A DNA stretch of 56,430 bases from CAZLFQ01 sp964558975 (GCA_964558975.1 CAZLFQ010000005.1:1-56430), one strand, 5' to 3'. Shown: positions 34,963 to 43,101, counted from the first letter of the stretch. The notes: a model not told the origin generated them from the letters alone. Translations and numbers: made by a program.

Positions 34963-35601
34963 ATGAAGAAACCAAAGCGCAGAGGACTTATGCTTGTTCT
35001 TTCTGCACCATCAGGTGCAGGCAAGACTACGCTGGCTCACTTACTGCTAAAAGTCGACAAACATCTACATTCTTCAGTATCTTACACGACTAGAGCGCCA
35101 CGCGAAGGCGAGATCCATGGTGATCACTACTACTTCGTTGATGAACAAACATTCCTTCGTATGATTAAAGAAGGTGAATTCCTTGAATATGTTGAAGTAT
35201 TTGGTCATTATTATGGAACACCAAAATACCTTGTTGAAAAACACCTTCAAAATGGAGAGGACGTTGTTTTTGATATTGATTGGCAGGGCAATAGATCTCT
35301 TACTCAAATAGCGCGTCAAGACGTTGTAAGCGTCTTCATATTACCTCCATCGAAAAAAGAATTATTAGAACGCCTCAAAAAGAGAGCGAAAGATACTAAT
35401 GAAACTATTGAATTACGTATGCGCAAAGCTAATTCAGAACTTCAGCATTGGCAAGAATATGACTACGCAATAGTAAATAAAGACTTAGATGAAAGTTTGA
35501 AAAAGTTACTAGCTATTCTCCGTGCTGAAAGACTTAAAAAAACCCGCCGCTTAGGTGTATTCGAATTTGTAAACAAACTTATCTCTGAAAGCATCGATTA
35601 G
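34963..35601 (+). CDS. gmk: guanylate kinase
   Basis: Guanylate kinase phosphorylates GMP to GDP with ATP. The 212-residue product has the P-loop SAPSGAGKTTLAHLLL near residue 15 and the GMP-binding blocks SVSYTTRAPREGEIHGDHYYFVD and EFLEYVEVFGHYYGTPK. DVVFDIDWQGNRSLTQ and the lid region KKRAKDTNETIELRMRKANSEL follow. The length is normal. It is a single gene with its own promoter, and its end overlaps the convergent hypothetical gene at 35598 by four bases. Confidence 0.97.
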   Translation: MKKPKRRGLMLVLSAPSGAGKTTLAHLLLKVDKHLHSSVSYTTRAPREGEIHGDHYYFVDEQTFLRMIKEGEFLEYVEVFGHYYGTPKYLVEKHLQNGEDVVFDIDWQGNRSLTQIARQDVVSVFILPPSKKELLERLKKRAKDTNETIELRMRKANSELQHWQEYDYAIVNKDLDESLKKLLAILRAERLKKTRRLGVFEFVNKLISESID

Positions 35602-36428
35602 GAAAAACTATAGTCAGGTTGCTTGCCAGTATTCGCAGCTCTTGCTTCAATTCTTTGCTGCTCTTTTTGCGCCCAAGTAAGATTATTTTCATTCGATACT
35701 TCTGGCTCACGAGAATCAATATAACTAATAAGGTAATGAAAAGCTCTTGTTAAGGCTTGATGATTCATGTCTTGGGAATTAGCAGCTGAATTTAACATAA
35801 AATTGGTGACACCTTCTTCCCCTTTATCTTTTTCTAAAACTTTTAAAAGAAAAGTTATGAATCTAGAGGCCTCTATTATATCTGGATTTGTTTCATATAC
35901 TGGCTGTCTTTCCTGTTTATGATCTTCCATATATTTTGAAACTTTTTGGAAAAGACCAATAATTTTATTAGCTTCTACTTTTCTATAAGTAGGGTTGTCT
36001 TCATGTTTTTTTAATAGAGCTATATAAAATTCTATAAAGGATGCACCTACCTTTTCTAGCATGCAGCTTGTATCCATTTCCATCTTGAAAAGAAGAGAAT
36101 CAAAAACTTCTTTATCAAAACAAATAATTTTAATCGCGCTACTTTCTTCTAAAGCAACTTCCAATATTTTATTTCCATCTTTTATAGCCTGAACTTTTCC
36201 TGCAGCAAGATAATCTATTTGGAGGCCTTCCTCTCTAGAAAAGTTTTTTACAAATTCAGATAGCAAAACCATGTCATACGTTAAAAGTCCCCCAGATCTT
36301 CTAAGCCCCACATGATACTCTTTCGAATTAGAAACTATAGAGTTACCACTAAGTACTGATAAATCATAATTTCTATTAATACCTGAAGCATTTAAAAAAG
36401 CTTCAAATATATCATTAGCGTTTCTCAT
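35598..36428 (-). CDS. hypothetical protein
   Basis: The 276-residue product is not recognised. It is soluble, lacks a signal peptide and appears helical in its second half (FIEFYIALLKKHEDNPTYRK; FITFLLKVLEKDKGEEGVTN). The N-terminal part has short beta strands (YHVGLRRSGGLLTYDMVLLS). The C-terminus is polar (RIEARAANTGKQPDYSFS). It is followed upstream, with a 52-base gap, by another orphan on the same strand (36481-36912). The two may be lineage-specific and cotranscribed. Base composition does not differ visibly from neighbours. Confidence 0.65.
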   Translation of the reverse strand: MRNANDIFEAFLNASGINRNYDLSVLSGNSIVSNSKEYHVGLRRSGGLLTYDMVLLSEFVKNFSREEGLQIDYLAAGKVQAIKDGNKILEVALEESSAIKIICFDKEVFDSLLFKMEMDTSCMLEKVGASFIEFYIALLKKHEDNPTYRKVEANKIIGLFQKVSKYMEDHKQERQPVYETNPDIIEASRFITFLLKVLEKDKGEEGVTNFMLNSAANSQDMNHQALTRAFHYLISYIDSREPEVSNENNLTWAQKEQQRIEARAANTGKQPDYSFS

Positions 36429-36480
36429 AACACTGTTCTATTTTTATTTTTTTGGAAGGTATTTGAGATACTTCTTCACG

Positions 36481-36912
36481 TCAAGCGTAATCCTCATCTT
36501 CAGCGTCTTTGGGATCTACAAAGAATTCACCTTTTATGCCATCTGTGTGAGTGTAAAGTTTTTCTTGTTGATTCAAAACCAACATTTTTTTCACATTTTT
36601 AATCGTAATTTTTTTGTCTTCATGAAATGCATAATCTTCAACTATCGCTTTTACTTGCTCAGCTGTAAGATTTTTCAATTGCAAGGCATTTGCTAAACCA
36701 TCAACAGCCAACATTATTGCACCTTTTTTATTATGCAGCTCCATTGAAGCTAATTTTATTAGAGTTTGGCCAAGATTTGGAATTTTTATATTATCCATTG
36801 AAAATTCTAAGAGGCCCTGTATTTGCTTAGCATCTAACTTATCAACTAATGCTTGCTTAAACCCTTGCTTAATCAAAAAGCTTGCATCTAATTTATTAAC
36901 TTTCCTTTTCAT
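36481..36912 (-). CDS. hypothetical protein
   Basis: The 143-residue product is not recognised. It is charged and helical, with repeated Leu-rich segments (ALVDKLDAKQIQGLLEFSMD; LIKLASMELHNKKGAIMLAV; ANALQLKNLTAEQVKAIVED) that look like three related helical hairpins. The C-terminus is acidic (DPKDAEDEDYA). There is no signal peptide or membrane segment. It precedes the hypothetical gene at 35598-36428 on the same strand. A regulatory or protein-binding role is possible, but nothing shows it. Confidence 0.6.
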   Translation of the reverse strand: MKRKVNKLDASFLIKQGFKQALVDKLDAKQIQGLLEFSMDNIKIPNLGQTLIKLASMELHNKKGAIMLAVDGLANALQLKNLTAEQVKAIVEDYAFHEDKKITIKNVKKMLVLNQQEKLYTHTDGIKGEFFVDPKDAEDEDYA

Positions 36913-36992
36913 TATATTAATCTGCCATTACATCTATAAGGCTGATTCTGGCACACTATCAGTTAAAAAATGGTTAACAAAACACGATTATT

Positions 36993-37853
36993 TTATTTTT
37001 TACTAACTTTAAGGGCAAGTGAGTACACTCGCTTTCTTGGGCACTTAAGGGATGATGCAACAAAATCTACTGCATCCTTCAAAGAACTTGATTTTAACGC
37101 TGAGTGTAATGCATCAACTATCTGCTCTTCAGACACATCTATGTTTTTAGCGCCCTCAACAAGAACGACACACTCACCTTTAATTTCACCTGTTTCTGCA
37201 AGCAGCTGAGAAACCTTACCTCTTTTCACTTCCTCGTAAAGTTTTGTCAGTTCACGGGCTATTACAATCTCTCTATCTCCCAAAACTAAATTAATATCAG
37301 TCAGCAAATCAATTATTCTTTTGGGACTTTCATACATAATTAAAGTTGATTTTACCATCGCATACTCTTCTAACTTATCCTTGCGATGCTTCTGACTATT
37401 TGGTAAGAACCCTAAAAATACAAAGCTATCGGTTGCAATTCCTGATACTGACAATGCAGCAACGGCAGCACAAGCTCCGGGAATTGGAATAACAGGAATA
37501 TTCAAAGATATGACTTTACTTAACAATCCATAACCTGGGTCGGAAATCATTGGCGTTCCTGCATCCGAAACAAGTGCTATGTTTTTTCCACTCAAAAGCA
37601 AGTCTGTTATTTTATTTATTTCCTTTTCTTTGCTGAACTCATGATGTATCAAACACTTAGTTTTTATTCCAAAATGGTCTAGAAGCTTCATCGTATGTCT
37701 TGTATCTTCACATGCAATATAGTCAACTGTCTTCAAAATATTGATGGCACGAAGCGTTATATCTTCAAGGTTTCCGATAGGTGTTGCAACGACATAAAGA
37801 CACCCTTGAGAAAAAGCCTTTAAATTATGTTGTGATGCGTTAGTATTATTCAT
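36993..37853 (-). CDS. rsmI: 16S rRNA 2'-O-methyltransferase RsmI
   Basis: RsmI methylates the ribose of C1402 in 16S rRNA. The 286-residue product has the tetrapyrrole-methylase fold with the signatures LYVVATPIGNLEDITLRAI near residue 18 and YIACEDTRHTMKLLDHF. NIALVSDAGTPMISDPGYGLL and IPGACAAVAALSVSGIATD follow. The start at 37853 is the only ATG ahead of the core. Only 19 bases separate it from the divergent lipoprotein gene, the same pairing as yraL-yraM in other Proteobacteria. Promoters must therefore lie inside the opposite genes. Confidence 0.96.
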   Translation of the reverse strand: MNNTNASQHNLKAFSQGCLYVVATPIGNLEDITLRAINILKTVDYIACEDTRHTMKLLDHFGIKTKCLIHHEFSKEKEINKITDLLLSGKNIALVSDAGTPMISDPGYGLLSKVISLNIPVIPIPGACAAVAALSVSGIATDSFVFLGFLPNSQKHRKDKLEEYAMVKSTLIMYESPKRIIDLLTDINLVLGDREIVIARELTKLYEEVKRGKVSQLLAETGEIKGECVVLVEGAKNIDVSEEQIVDALHSALKSSSLKDAVDFVASSLKCPRKRVYSLALKVSKK

Positions 37854-37872
37854 AGGTAATTAGGTATTTAGT

Positions 37873-39072
37873 ATGCATAGATTCTGTAAATATATATTGT
37901 CAGCTGCTGCTATCATAGCAGTTTCTTCATGCACCATGGTAACAAGAGAGAAAAAAGTTGAGGAAGTATACCAGAACACTAAGACTGGGGATACGCTTAA
38001 ACTAGCTAAAGACTTAAGAGTCAGAGGTGAAAGAAATACTGGCGAAGCAAGAGTCGCTTTGCTGCTTCCTCTCTCAGGAGAAAACGCGATGCTGGGCAGG
38101 CATCTGCTGGATGCAACTCAGCTAGCGATCTATGATCTTAGAGCTGATAATATCCATTTAGTTCCAATTGATACTGCTTCGGGAACTGAGTTTGTAAAAC
38201 AAAAACTTGATAGTGAGCAGCCAGATCTAATATTAGGTCCATTATATGCAGCGGATGCAAAAGAAATTTATTCGTATGCAAGCAACAACAATATCTGCAT
38301 GATTTCATTTTCTAATGATAAAGAACTAGCTGGAAATGAATGTTTGTTTTTACTTGGCATGATGCCTGAGGAATCAGTAAAAAGAATAACCAAATATGCG
38401 CAATCTAAAACTCTACCTGACATAAATAGCGTGCTTCCAAAAAGCAAATATGGCAACACGATTGAAACAAGCTTAGCTTCCCTAAATAAAAACACACAAT
38501 CACCTGTTAAAATTATTGGTAGATATGACCCAAGCCATATCAAAGAAGATGTTAAGCAAGTCACAGCAAACATATCTCATTATGCGCAAGCAGAAACCAC
38601 TCTTATAGTTCCAGAAGGTGGCAATACTTTACGAGAGTTTGTCACTAATATGAGAGGGGCAAAAGGTGGGAAAAAGGTTAAATATCTAGGTAGCGGGCTT
38701 TGGGAAGATGATAAGCTTCAGGATATTCCTGAGTTAAACGGCTCGTGGTTTGCTAGCTCTCCACGCAACGACCGAATTGCTTTTGAAAAACGCTTCGAAG
38801 AAAATTTCAGTTATAAACCATCAAGACTTTCATCTCTTGCTTATGATGGGATTGCTCTAGTTGCATCTTTAGCTCAGAATGGCTTGGATAGAACTACATT
38901 TGATAAAAACTCGATTACAAATCCTGCAGGGTTTAAAGGCGTAACTGGAATATTTAGATTCAATAAAAATGGAACTAATCAACGTGCAATGGCTGTATAT
39001 GAAGTACGTAACGATGGCTTCCTTGAAATTGATCCAGCACCGCAAAGCTTTGCAAGCGCCTTCAATGATTAA
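37873..39072 (+). CDS. penicillin-binding protein activator-like lipoprotein (LppC/LpoA family)
   Basis: The 399-residue protein has a lipoprotein signal (YILSAAAIIAVSSC, with C20 as the likely acylated residue). A periplasmic-binding-protein fold follows: EARVALLLPLSGENAMLGRHLLDATQLAIYDL is the usual start of this domain (about residues 57-88), and LILGPLYAADAKEI comes after it. In gammaproteobacteria LpoA activates the peptidoglycan synthase PBP1A. Alphaproteobacterial members are annotated as PBP activators on fold and context only. It is divergent from rsmI and lies five bases ahead of recG. Confidence 0.88.
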   Translation: MHRFCKYILSAAAIIAVSSCTMVTREKKVEEVYQNTKTGDTLKLAKDLRVRGERNTGEARVALLLPLSGENAMLGRHLLDATQLAIYDLRADNIHLVPIDTASGTEFVKQKLDSEQPDLILGPLYAADAKEIYSYASNNNICMISFSNDKELAGNECLFLLGMMPEESVKRITKYAQSKTLPDINSVLPKSKYGNTIETSLASLNKNTQSPVKIIGRYDPSHIKEDVKQVTANISHYAQAETTLIVPEGGNTLREFVTNMRGAKGGKKVKYLGSGLWEDDKLQDIPELNGSWFASSPRNDRIAFEKRFEENFSYKPSRLSSLAYDGIALVASLAQNGLDRTTFDKNSITNPAGFKGVTGIFRFNKNGTNQRAMAVYEVRNDGFLEIDPAPQSFASAFND

Positions 39073-39077
39073 TACTA

Positions 39078-41165
39078 ATGAGCATTCCAAAGTTATTTAA
39101 TTTGTTCTCACCTATATCGCGCCTACCTGGATTAGGGCCAAAGCGAATAGAGGCTTTTAAAAGACTAGGATGCCAAAATATTAGGGACTTGCTTTATCAC
39201 TTCCCTACCAATCTTGTTGATAGAACTTTTTCTCCTCCTCTGAGTTCTGCACAAGGAGGCTCCATAATAACTCACATGGTTACTGTTGAAGACTTACTCC
39301 CACCTAAATCTTACAAAAGTAGGAAGCCATATATCATTTCATGCTCAAACGAGACGGGAAGTATCGATGTGATATATTTCAACTTAAGCCCCAGCATAAT
39401 TGAAAAAAAATTTGCTGTAGGCGAAAGAGTTGTGATTAGCGGCAAGACAGAAAGGATTATGGGAAATTTACAGATGGTTCACCCAGATATCGTAATGCCC
39501 ATACATCACTATCAGAACGTTACAGGTATAGAACCTGTTTATCCACTGACCTACACACTTACAAATCGTATTGTTTACATAGCAATTAAAAATGCACTAC
39601 AATTTCTACCAAAACTTGATGAGTGGATTTCAGCTGATTTAATAAAAAAATATAACTGGAATTCTTGGTATGACAGCATTAAAAAAGCTCATACTCCAAA
39701 GAAATTTGAAGACACACTTCCAAACTCAAAAGCTTTAGAAAGGCTTGCTTACGATGAGTTACTAGCCCAACAAATTAGCCTGCAACTTGCCCGCCTGCAG
39801 GTCAAAAAACCACAGAAACAACCTTTGCAATTCTCAGGTAATTTAGTTGCAAAATTAAAAGAGAATCTTCCATTTAATTTAACCTTAGATCAGGAAAAAG
39901 CGATTGATGAGATAGCATCAGATCAAAAAGATTTCACTCGCATGTTTAGGCTTTTACAAGGCGACGTTGGCAGTGGTAAAACATTAGTTGCTTTCGCAGC
40001 GATGTTGAATGCAGCAGAAGCTGGCAAACAATCGGCGATGATGGTTCCAACTGAAATTCTAGCAAGACAACACTTTAAAACTCTTCATTCTCTTGGAGAA
40101 AAACTTGGCATTAAAGTTTGCTTACTAATTAACCATATCAAGACTTCTGAAAAAAAAGAAGCGCTAGAGGCAATATCGAATGGTAGTGCACAAATTGTTA
40201 TTGGAACTCAAGCTTTGTTTCAACATAAAGTTCAGTTTAGTAATTTGGGGTTTGTCATTGCAGATGAACAACACAGATTTGGCGTCGATCAAAGGCTTGC
40301 CCTTTGTAATAAAGGTGAGGAAGTAGATCTTTTGATGATGTCAGCAACACCAATTCCACGTACAATGAGTATGGTTAGTTTTGGTGATATGGACGTGTCT
40401 ATTATCGCTGAAAAACCAAAAAACAGAATACCCATTGAGACCAGAATTATCTCCACAGAAAAGCTCAAAGATTTATATCAAAGTATACAAGGACTAATAG
40501 ATAAAGGTGAAAAAATATACTGGGTCTGCCCATTAATAGAGGAATCAGAAGAGCTAGATTTTGCAAATGTCACTGAAAGATTTAGCGAATTATTATACAT
40601 TCTTGGAGACCAAGTTGGTTTAGTACACGGCAAAATGAAAGCCGCGCAGCGCGAAGAAACCATGAATAATTTCATTGATGGAAAAATTAAATTATTAGTA
40701 GCAACGACTGTCATTGAAGTAGGTGTAGATGTTCCTGACGCAACTGTAATGATTATTGAAAATGCTGAAAGATTTGGACTTTCGCAACTACACCAGTTAA
40801 GAGGTCGGGTTGGTAGAAGTGATAAAAAATCATTTTGTATTTTATTGCATAGACCAAGATTAAGTCAGCAAAGTTATGCTCGTTTAAAGGCAATTCGCGA
40901 CAGTGATGATGGGTTTAAAATTGCTGAATTCGATTTACAAACACGCGGCGCTGGCGATGTTTTGGGCACACGTCAAAGTGGCCTACCTCATTTTAGAGTA
41001 TGTAATTTAGACATCCATAGCTATTTAGTGCTAGATGCATTTACTCAAGCTAAGCAAATTATTGCAAATGATAATGATTTATCAAAACCAGAAAACCAAC
41101 CAATCAAAACCCTGATTAACCTTTTCGAATATGAAAAGCAAATGACTTACATTAGCCAGACTTAA
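39078..41165 (+). CDS. recG: ATP-dependent DNA helicase RecG
   Basis: RecG remodels stalled forks and branched DNA. The 695-residue product has an N-terminal wedge/OB domain (LPGLGPKRIEAFKRLG near residue 15; KSYKSRKPYIISCSN). The helicase core carries RLLQGDVGSGKTLVAFAAML (Walker A), ADEQHRFGVDQR (the DEQH variant of the DEAD box) and MSATPIPRTMSM. TTVIEVGVDVPDATVMIIE, QLRGRVGRSD and the C-terminal block RGAGDVLGTRQSGLP complete it. All core motifs are present and the length is standard. It is translated just after the lipoprotein gene and probably shares its transcript. Confidence 0.98.
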   Translation: MSIPKLFNLFSPISRLPGLGPKRIEAFKRLGCQNIRDLLYHFPTNLVDRTFSPPLSSAQGGSIITHMVTVEDLLPPKSYKSRKPYIISCSNETGSIDVIYFNLSPSIIEKKFAVGERVVISGKTERIMGNLQMVHPDIVMPIHHYQNVTGIEPVYPLTYTLTNRIVYIAIKNALQFLPKLDEWISADLIKKYNWNSWYDSIKKAHTPKKFEDTLPNSKALERLAYDELLAQQISLQLARLQVKKPQKQPLQFSGNLVAKLKENLPFNLTLDQEKAIDEIASDQKDFTRMFRLLQGDVGSGKTLVAFAAMLNAAEAGKQSAMMVPTEILARQHFKTLHSLGEKLGIKVCLLINHIKTSEKKEALEAISNGSAQIVIGTQALFQHKVQFSNLGFVIADEQHRFGVDQRLALCNKGEEVDLLMMSATPIPRTMSMVSFGDMDVSIIAEKPKNRIPIETRIISTEKLKDLYQSIQGLIDKGEKIYWVCPLIEESEELDFANVTERFSELLYILGDQVGLVHGKMKAAQREETMNNFIDGKIKLLVATTVIEVGVDVPDATVMIIENAERFGLSQLHQLRGRVGRSDKKSFCILLHRPRLSQQSYARLKAIRDSDDGFKIAEFDLQTRGAGDVLGTRQSGLPHFRVCNLDIHSYLVLDAFTQAKQIIANDNDLSKPENQPIKTLINLFEYEKQMTYISQT

Positions 41166-41243
41166 TATTTCATTAACAGTTCCTTAATATTTCCGAAACA
41201 TATTTGCTTTATAATTTGATTATTCAAATCGATTATAAAAGTA

Positions 41244-41810
41244 ATGGCATTTTTTAGAATTAACATACATGACGGACATCTTAACTTCAGCGCAAAACTA
41301 CATGATGATACTTTAATTCATTATGGTTTTAAGCCAGAATCAGAAATTTTTGACGAAGGTTTTTATTCACCTTTTGCATTAACAACATTTGCAACTCTAG
41401 GTGTATATTCGCTGTACTTATTTATTACAAATCCAATTTTTGGATCTGCTGCATTGGCTACATATTCTCATATTCTAGATAGCTTAGTAAGCATGGGAGA
41501 TGGTAATGGACAAATAGTAAAAGAAAAAAATTATAATACAGAAAATGCCGAATACAAAATCTATAAAGATTTAGATCTTACTCAAGAAGCTGCTTTACTA
41601 AATTTTATAGATAATAAAAAAAGCAACGTTCCAGAATACGATATATACAAGTACAACTGTGCTTCATTTGTTAAAGATGCATTTTGCGCTGTTTATCCAG
41701 ATGAATGCTCTAGTTTTAAAGAATTAGTAAAAAATGAAGTTTATAACGATCCAAGCATAAACAACTTTATAGCGATTACCTTTCTCAATTACTTTGACAT
41801 GTTATCTTAA
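41244..41810 (+). CDS. hypothetical protein with possible papain-like (permuted NlpC/P60-type) fold
   Basis: The 188-residue product is not recognised. Two elements suggest a cysteine-peptidase-like fold. One is a His in DDTLIHYGFKPES (about residue 27). The other is a Cys in YDIYKYNCASFVKDAF (about residue 140), where the Tyr-Asn-Cys-x-x-Phe pattern resembles permuted NlpC/P60, LRAT and YiiX-like proteins. A hydrophobic stretch near residues 50-75 may cross a membrane. It has a -10-like TATAAT at 41210-41215. There is no signal peptide. A toxin or effector role is possible, but this is weak inference. Confidence 0.6.
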   Translation: MAFFRINIHDGHLNFSAKLHDDTLIHYGFKPESEIFDEGFYSPFALTTFATLGVYSLYLFITNPIFGSAALATYSHILDSLVSMGDGNGQIVKEKNYNTENAEYKIYKDLDLTQEAALLNFIDNKKSNVPEYDIYKYNCASFVKDAFCAVYPDECSSFKELVKNEVYNDPSINNFIAITFLNYFDMLS

Positions 41811-41823
41811 TTATTAATTCACA

Positions 41824-41898
41824 TGGTGCCGAAGAGAGGAATTGAACCTCCGACCTACTGATTACGAATCAGTTGCACTACCGCTGTGCTACTTCGGC
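41824..41898 (-). tRNA. tRNA-Thr (anticodon CGT)
   Basis: The reverse complement folds into a full cloverleaf. The acceptor stem is GCCGAAG with CTTCGGC, and the anticodon arm ACTGA-TTCGTAA-TCAGT has anticodon CGT. The T arm GGAGG-TTCAATT-CCTCT is followed by discriminator A and an encoded CCA (41826-41824). It reads ACG codons for threonine. No promoter is seen directly ahead of it; the 6S-like RNA ends about 15-20 bases upstream, so it may be processed from a common transcript. Confidence 0.97.
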
Positions 41899-41914
41899 AC
41901 AATCAATACAGTGA

Positions 41915-42078
41915 GATAAACTCCTTTAGCCGTCGGAATCTTGTATCTACAGGGCCTTTATATTAAAGGCGGAAACCATATTACTAGTCCACGGACGTAG
42001 TGAGGGACAGCTTCCTTTTCTGTATTTTGTAGGCCCAGATTATGTAAGTTCCTAGTTCGAGCTAACGAGCCTATCTCG
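41915..42078 (-). ncRNA. ssrS: 6S RNA-like non-coding RNA
   Basis: The stretch between zapA and tRNA-Thr has no frame but folds into a long rod on the minus strand. The closing arms are CTCGTTAGCTCG (42069-42058) with CGACGGCTAAAGGAG (41935-41921), where CTC/GAG, TTAGC/GCTAA and TCG/CGA pair. Further in, AGGAA pairs with TTCC and GGGCCT pairs with AGGCCC. 6S RNA binds and inhibits sigma70 polymerase. Its location directly downstream of zapA is the classic position in Proteobacteria. Ends are approximate and no covariance model was run. Confidence 0.72.
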
Positions 42079-42084
42079 AGCGCT

Positions 42085-42113
42085 ATACTAACGCCTTTCA
42101 ATTTTATCTGCAA
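42085..42113 (-). promoter_or_regulatory. promoter of the 6S-like RNA
   Basis: On the minus strand TTGCAG (42113-42108) and TAGTAT (42090-42085) are 17 bases apart. The pair lies inside the last codons of zapA. Transcription would start near 42078, matching the closing stem of the predicted RNA. Confidence 0.5.
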
Positions 42114-42387
42114 GGTGGTTTATGTAATTGGCAACATATGTCAGTGTATCAGCCAGAACTTTTTCAGTATCATTTGCTTGATTGCTTGGCTTTAATTGGC
42201 TATCTAATTGATCTTGCAGCATTAGCGACAACATAAATGCAATTTTTGCATCCGTCGCATTTTTAGACTGACTAGCAATTTCTTCAGCTTTTGAATTGAC
42301 TTTCTCAGCTAAAGAGCAAATTTTCTCTGCATCATCACTGATCAATTGATAAACATTACTTCTGTACTTAACACTCACTAATGCCAT
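42088..42387 (-). CDS. zapA: cell division protein ZapA
   Basis: ZapA is a small protein that bundles FtsZ filaments at midcell. The 99-residue product has the family layout. The N-terminal globular part reads ALVSVKYRSNVYQLISDDAEKICSLAEKVNSKAEEI. A C-terminal coiled coil of about 60 residues ends in VANYINHLADKIERR. The region corresponds to ZapA beginning with a short beta strand and an AEKV/LxxLAxxVN-like motif. Its ATG overlaps the stop of the upstream coiled-coil gene. The 6S-like RNA follows immediately, the same order as zapA-ssrS elsewhere. Confidence 0.88.
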   Translation of the reverse strand: MALVSVKYRSNVYQLISDDAEKICSLAEKVNSKAEEIASQSKNATDAKIAFMLSLMLQDQLDSQLKPSNQANDTEKVLADTLTYVANYINHLADKIERR

Positions 42388-42662
42388 TAATCTTGCCTCA
42401 CTAATTTCTTAAGCTCACTTAATGTTAGGTCAACATCATTCGCAACTCTACTATTAACAAGATTGATTTCTTCAAGTAAATCTGGACCATCATTTGCCAC
42501 GGCCTTCTTTCTAGTCGCAGGTGTTTTTTGCTTTAACTTAATTATCTCTGTCTTAAGTGAGCCGTTTTCTGCTTGTAGTTCTTCTATCCTTTTAGAAACC
42601 ACTTCTTCTATACGAGCGAGTGCTAATCTTAATTCTTCCTTTGCTTGTTCCAGTCTTGCCAT
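42387..42662 (-). CDS. coiled-coil protein upstream of zapA (DUF4164-like)
   Basis: The 91-residue product is almost wholly coiled coil in its first half (LEQAKEELRLALARIEEVVSKRIEELQAENG). A basic linker with TPATRKKAV follows, and then a second helical region. Short coiled-coil proteins of the DUF4164 type sit directly ahead of zapA in many alphaproteobacteria and are thought to act in division, perhaps like ZapB. The stop and the zapA start share a base at 42387, which indicates coupled translation. A promoter lies at 42689-42717. The DUF assignment rests on position and form, not on a search. Confidence 0.75.
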   Translation of the reverse strand: MARLEQAKEELRLALARIEEVVSKRIEELQAENGSLKTEIIKLKQKTPATRKKAVANDGPDLLEEINLVNSRVANDVDLTLSELKKLVRQD

Positions 42663-42688
42663 TTTAATTTATATGTACATTCGAAAAT

Positions 42689-42717
42689 AGGATATTGCAG
42701 AGTTTACCATTGTTCAA
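42689..42717 (-). promoter_or_regulatory. promoter of the coiled-coil/zapA operon
   Basis: On the minus strand TTGAAC (42717-42712) and TATCCT (42694-42689) are separated by 17 bases. The leader to the ATG at 42662 would be about 20 bases. Confidence 0.55.
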
Positions 42718-42750
42718 GAGCAAAATTTCTTTTAAGAAACCTAGACATTA

Positions 42751-42798
42751 TTGGACTAAATTTCATGTGCAAGTCCAACTCTTGGACAGGATGTCCAA
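42751..42798. repeat. four alternating TTGGAC/GTCCAA hexamers
   Basis: TTGGAC occurs at 42751-42756 and 42782-42787, and its complement GTCCAA at 42773-42778 and 42793-42798. The middle pair forms a tight hairpin with the three-base loop CTC, and the last pair one with the five-base loop AGGAT. These structures exclude each other. The set lies in the 155-base gap between the micropeptide gene and the zapA operon. Confidence 0.5.
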
Positions 42799-42817
42799 TT
42801 CATATCCTTGGAGCAGC

Positions 42818-43048
42818 TTAATTGCCTATCATGTAATGGCCATTAACATTTCTTAAGCCCTCAGCAAATGTCGCTACAACAAATACAACAGCATTTACAA
42901 CAGTTTGTACACCATTTACTATAGCTTTGCCACTGTCTATAATCGTCGCACCAATATTTCCTAAAGCTGTAGAACCCAGCTTCTGAGCCGCATATCCCAT
43001 GGTGTGTCTTGAGTTAAAACTCTGTTGACTTGAAAACATATTCCCCAT
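42818..43048 (-). CDS. hypothetical small protein with hydrophobic centre
   Basis: The 76-residue product starts MGNMFSSQQSFNSRHTMGYA and has a Gly/Ala/Ile-rich centre followed by a hydrophobic stretch (VQTVVNAVVFVVATFAEGL), then a short polar end. The middle could form an amphipathic or membrane-inserting helix. No cysteine or known motif is present. A good extended -10 promoter lies just upstream (43073-43101), which supports real expression. It stands alone between mscL and the zapA operon. A small membrane peptide or toxin-like peptide is possible, without evidence for either. Confidence 0.55.
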   Translation of the reverse strand: MGNMFSSQQSFNSRHTMGYAAQKLGSTALGNIGATIIDSGKAIVNGVQTVVNAVVFVVATFAEGLRNVNGHYMIGN

Positions 43049-43072
43049 TTAAATTATATTAACTAGGTAATA

Positions 43073-43101
43073 AGTATAACACATAAGATGAATCTGGTCT
43101 A
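43073..43101 (-). promoter_or_regulatory. extended -10 promoter for the small gene at 42818-43048
   Basis: On the minus strand TAGACC (43101-43096) and TATACT (43078-43073) are 17 bases apart, and TG with one base lies directly before the -10 element, giving an extended -10. The leader would be about 18 bases. Confidence 0.5.

Noticed and set aside
42751..42798. CRISPR-like repeat array
   Set aside because: The repeated units are only hexamers in alternating orientation, with no spacers of constant length and no cas genes.
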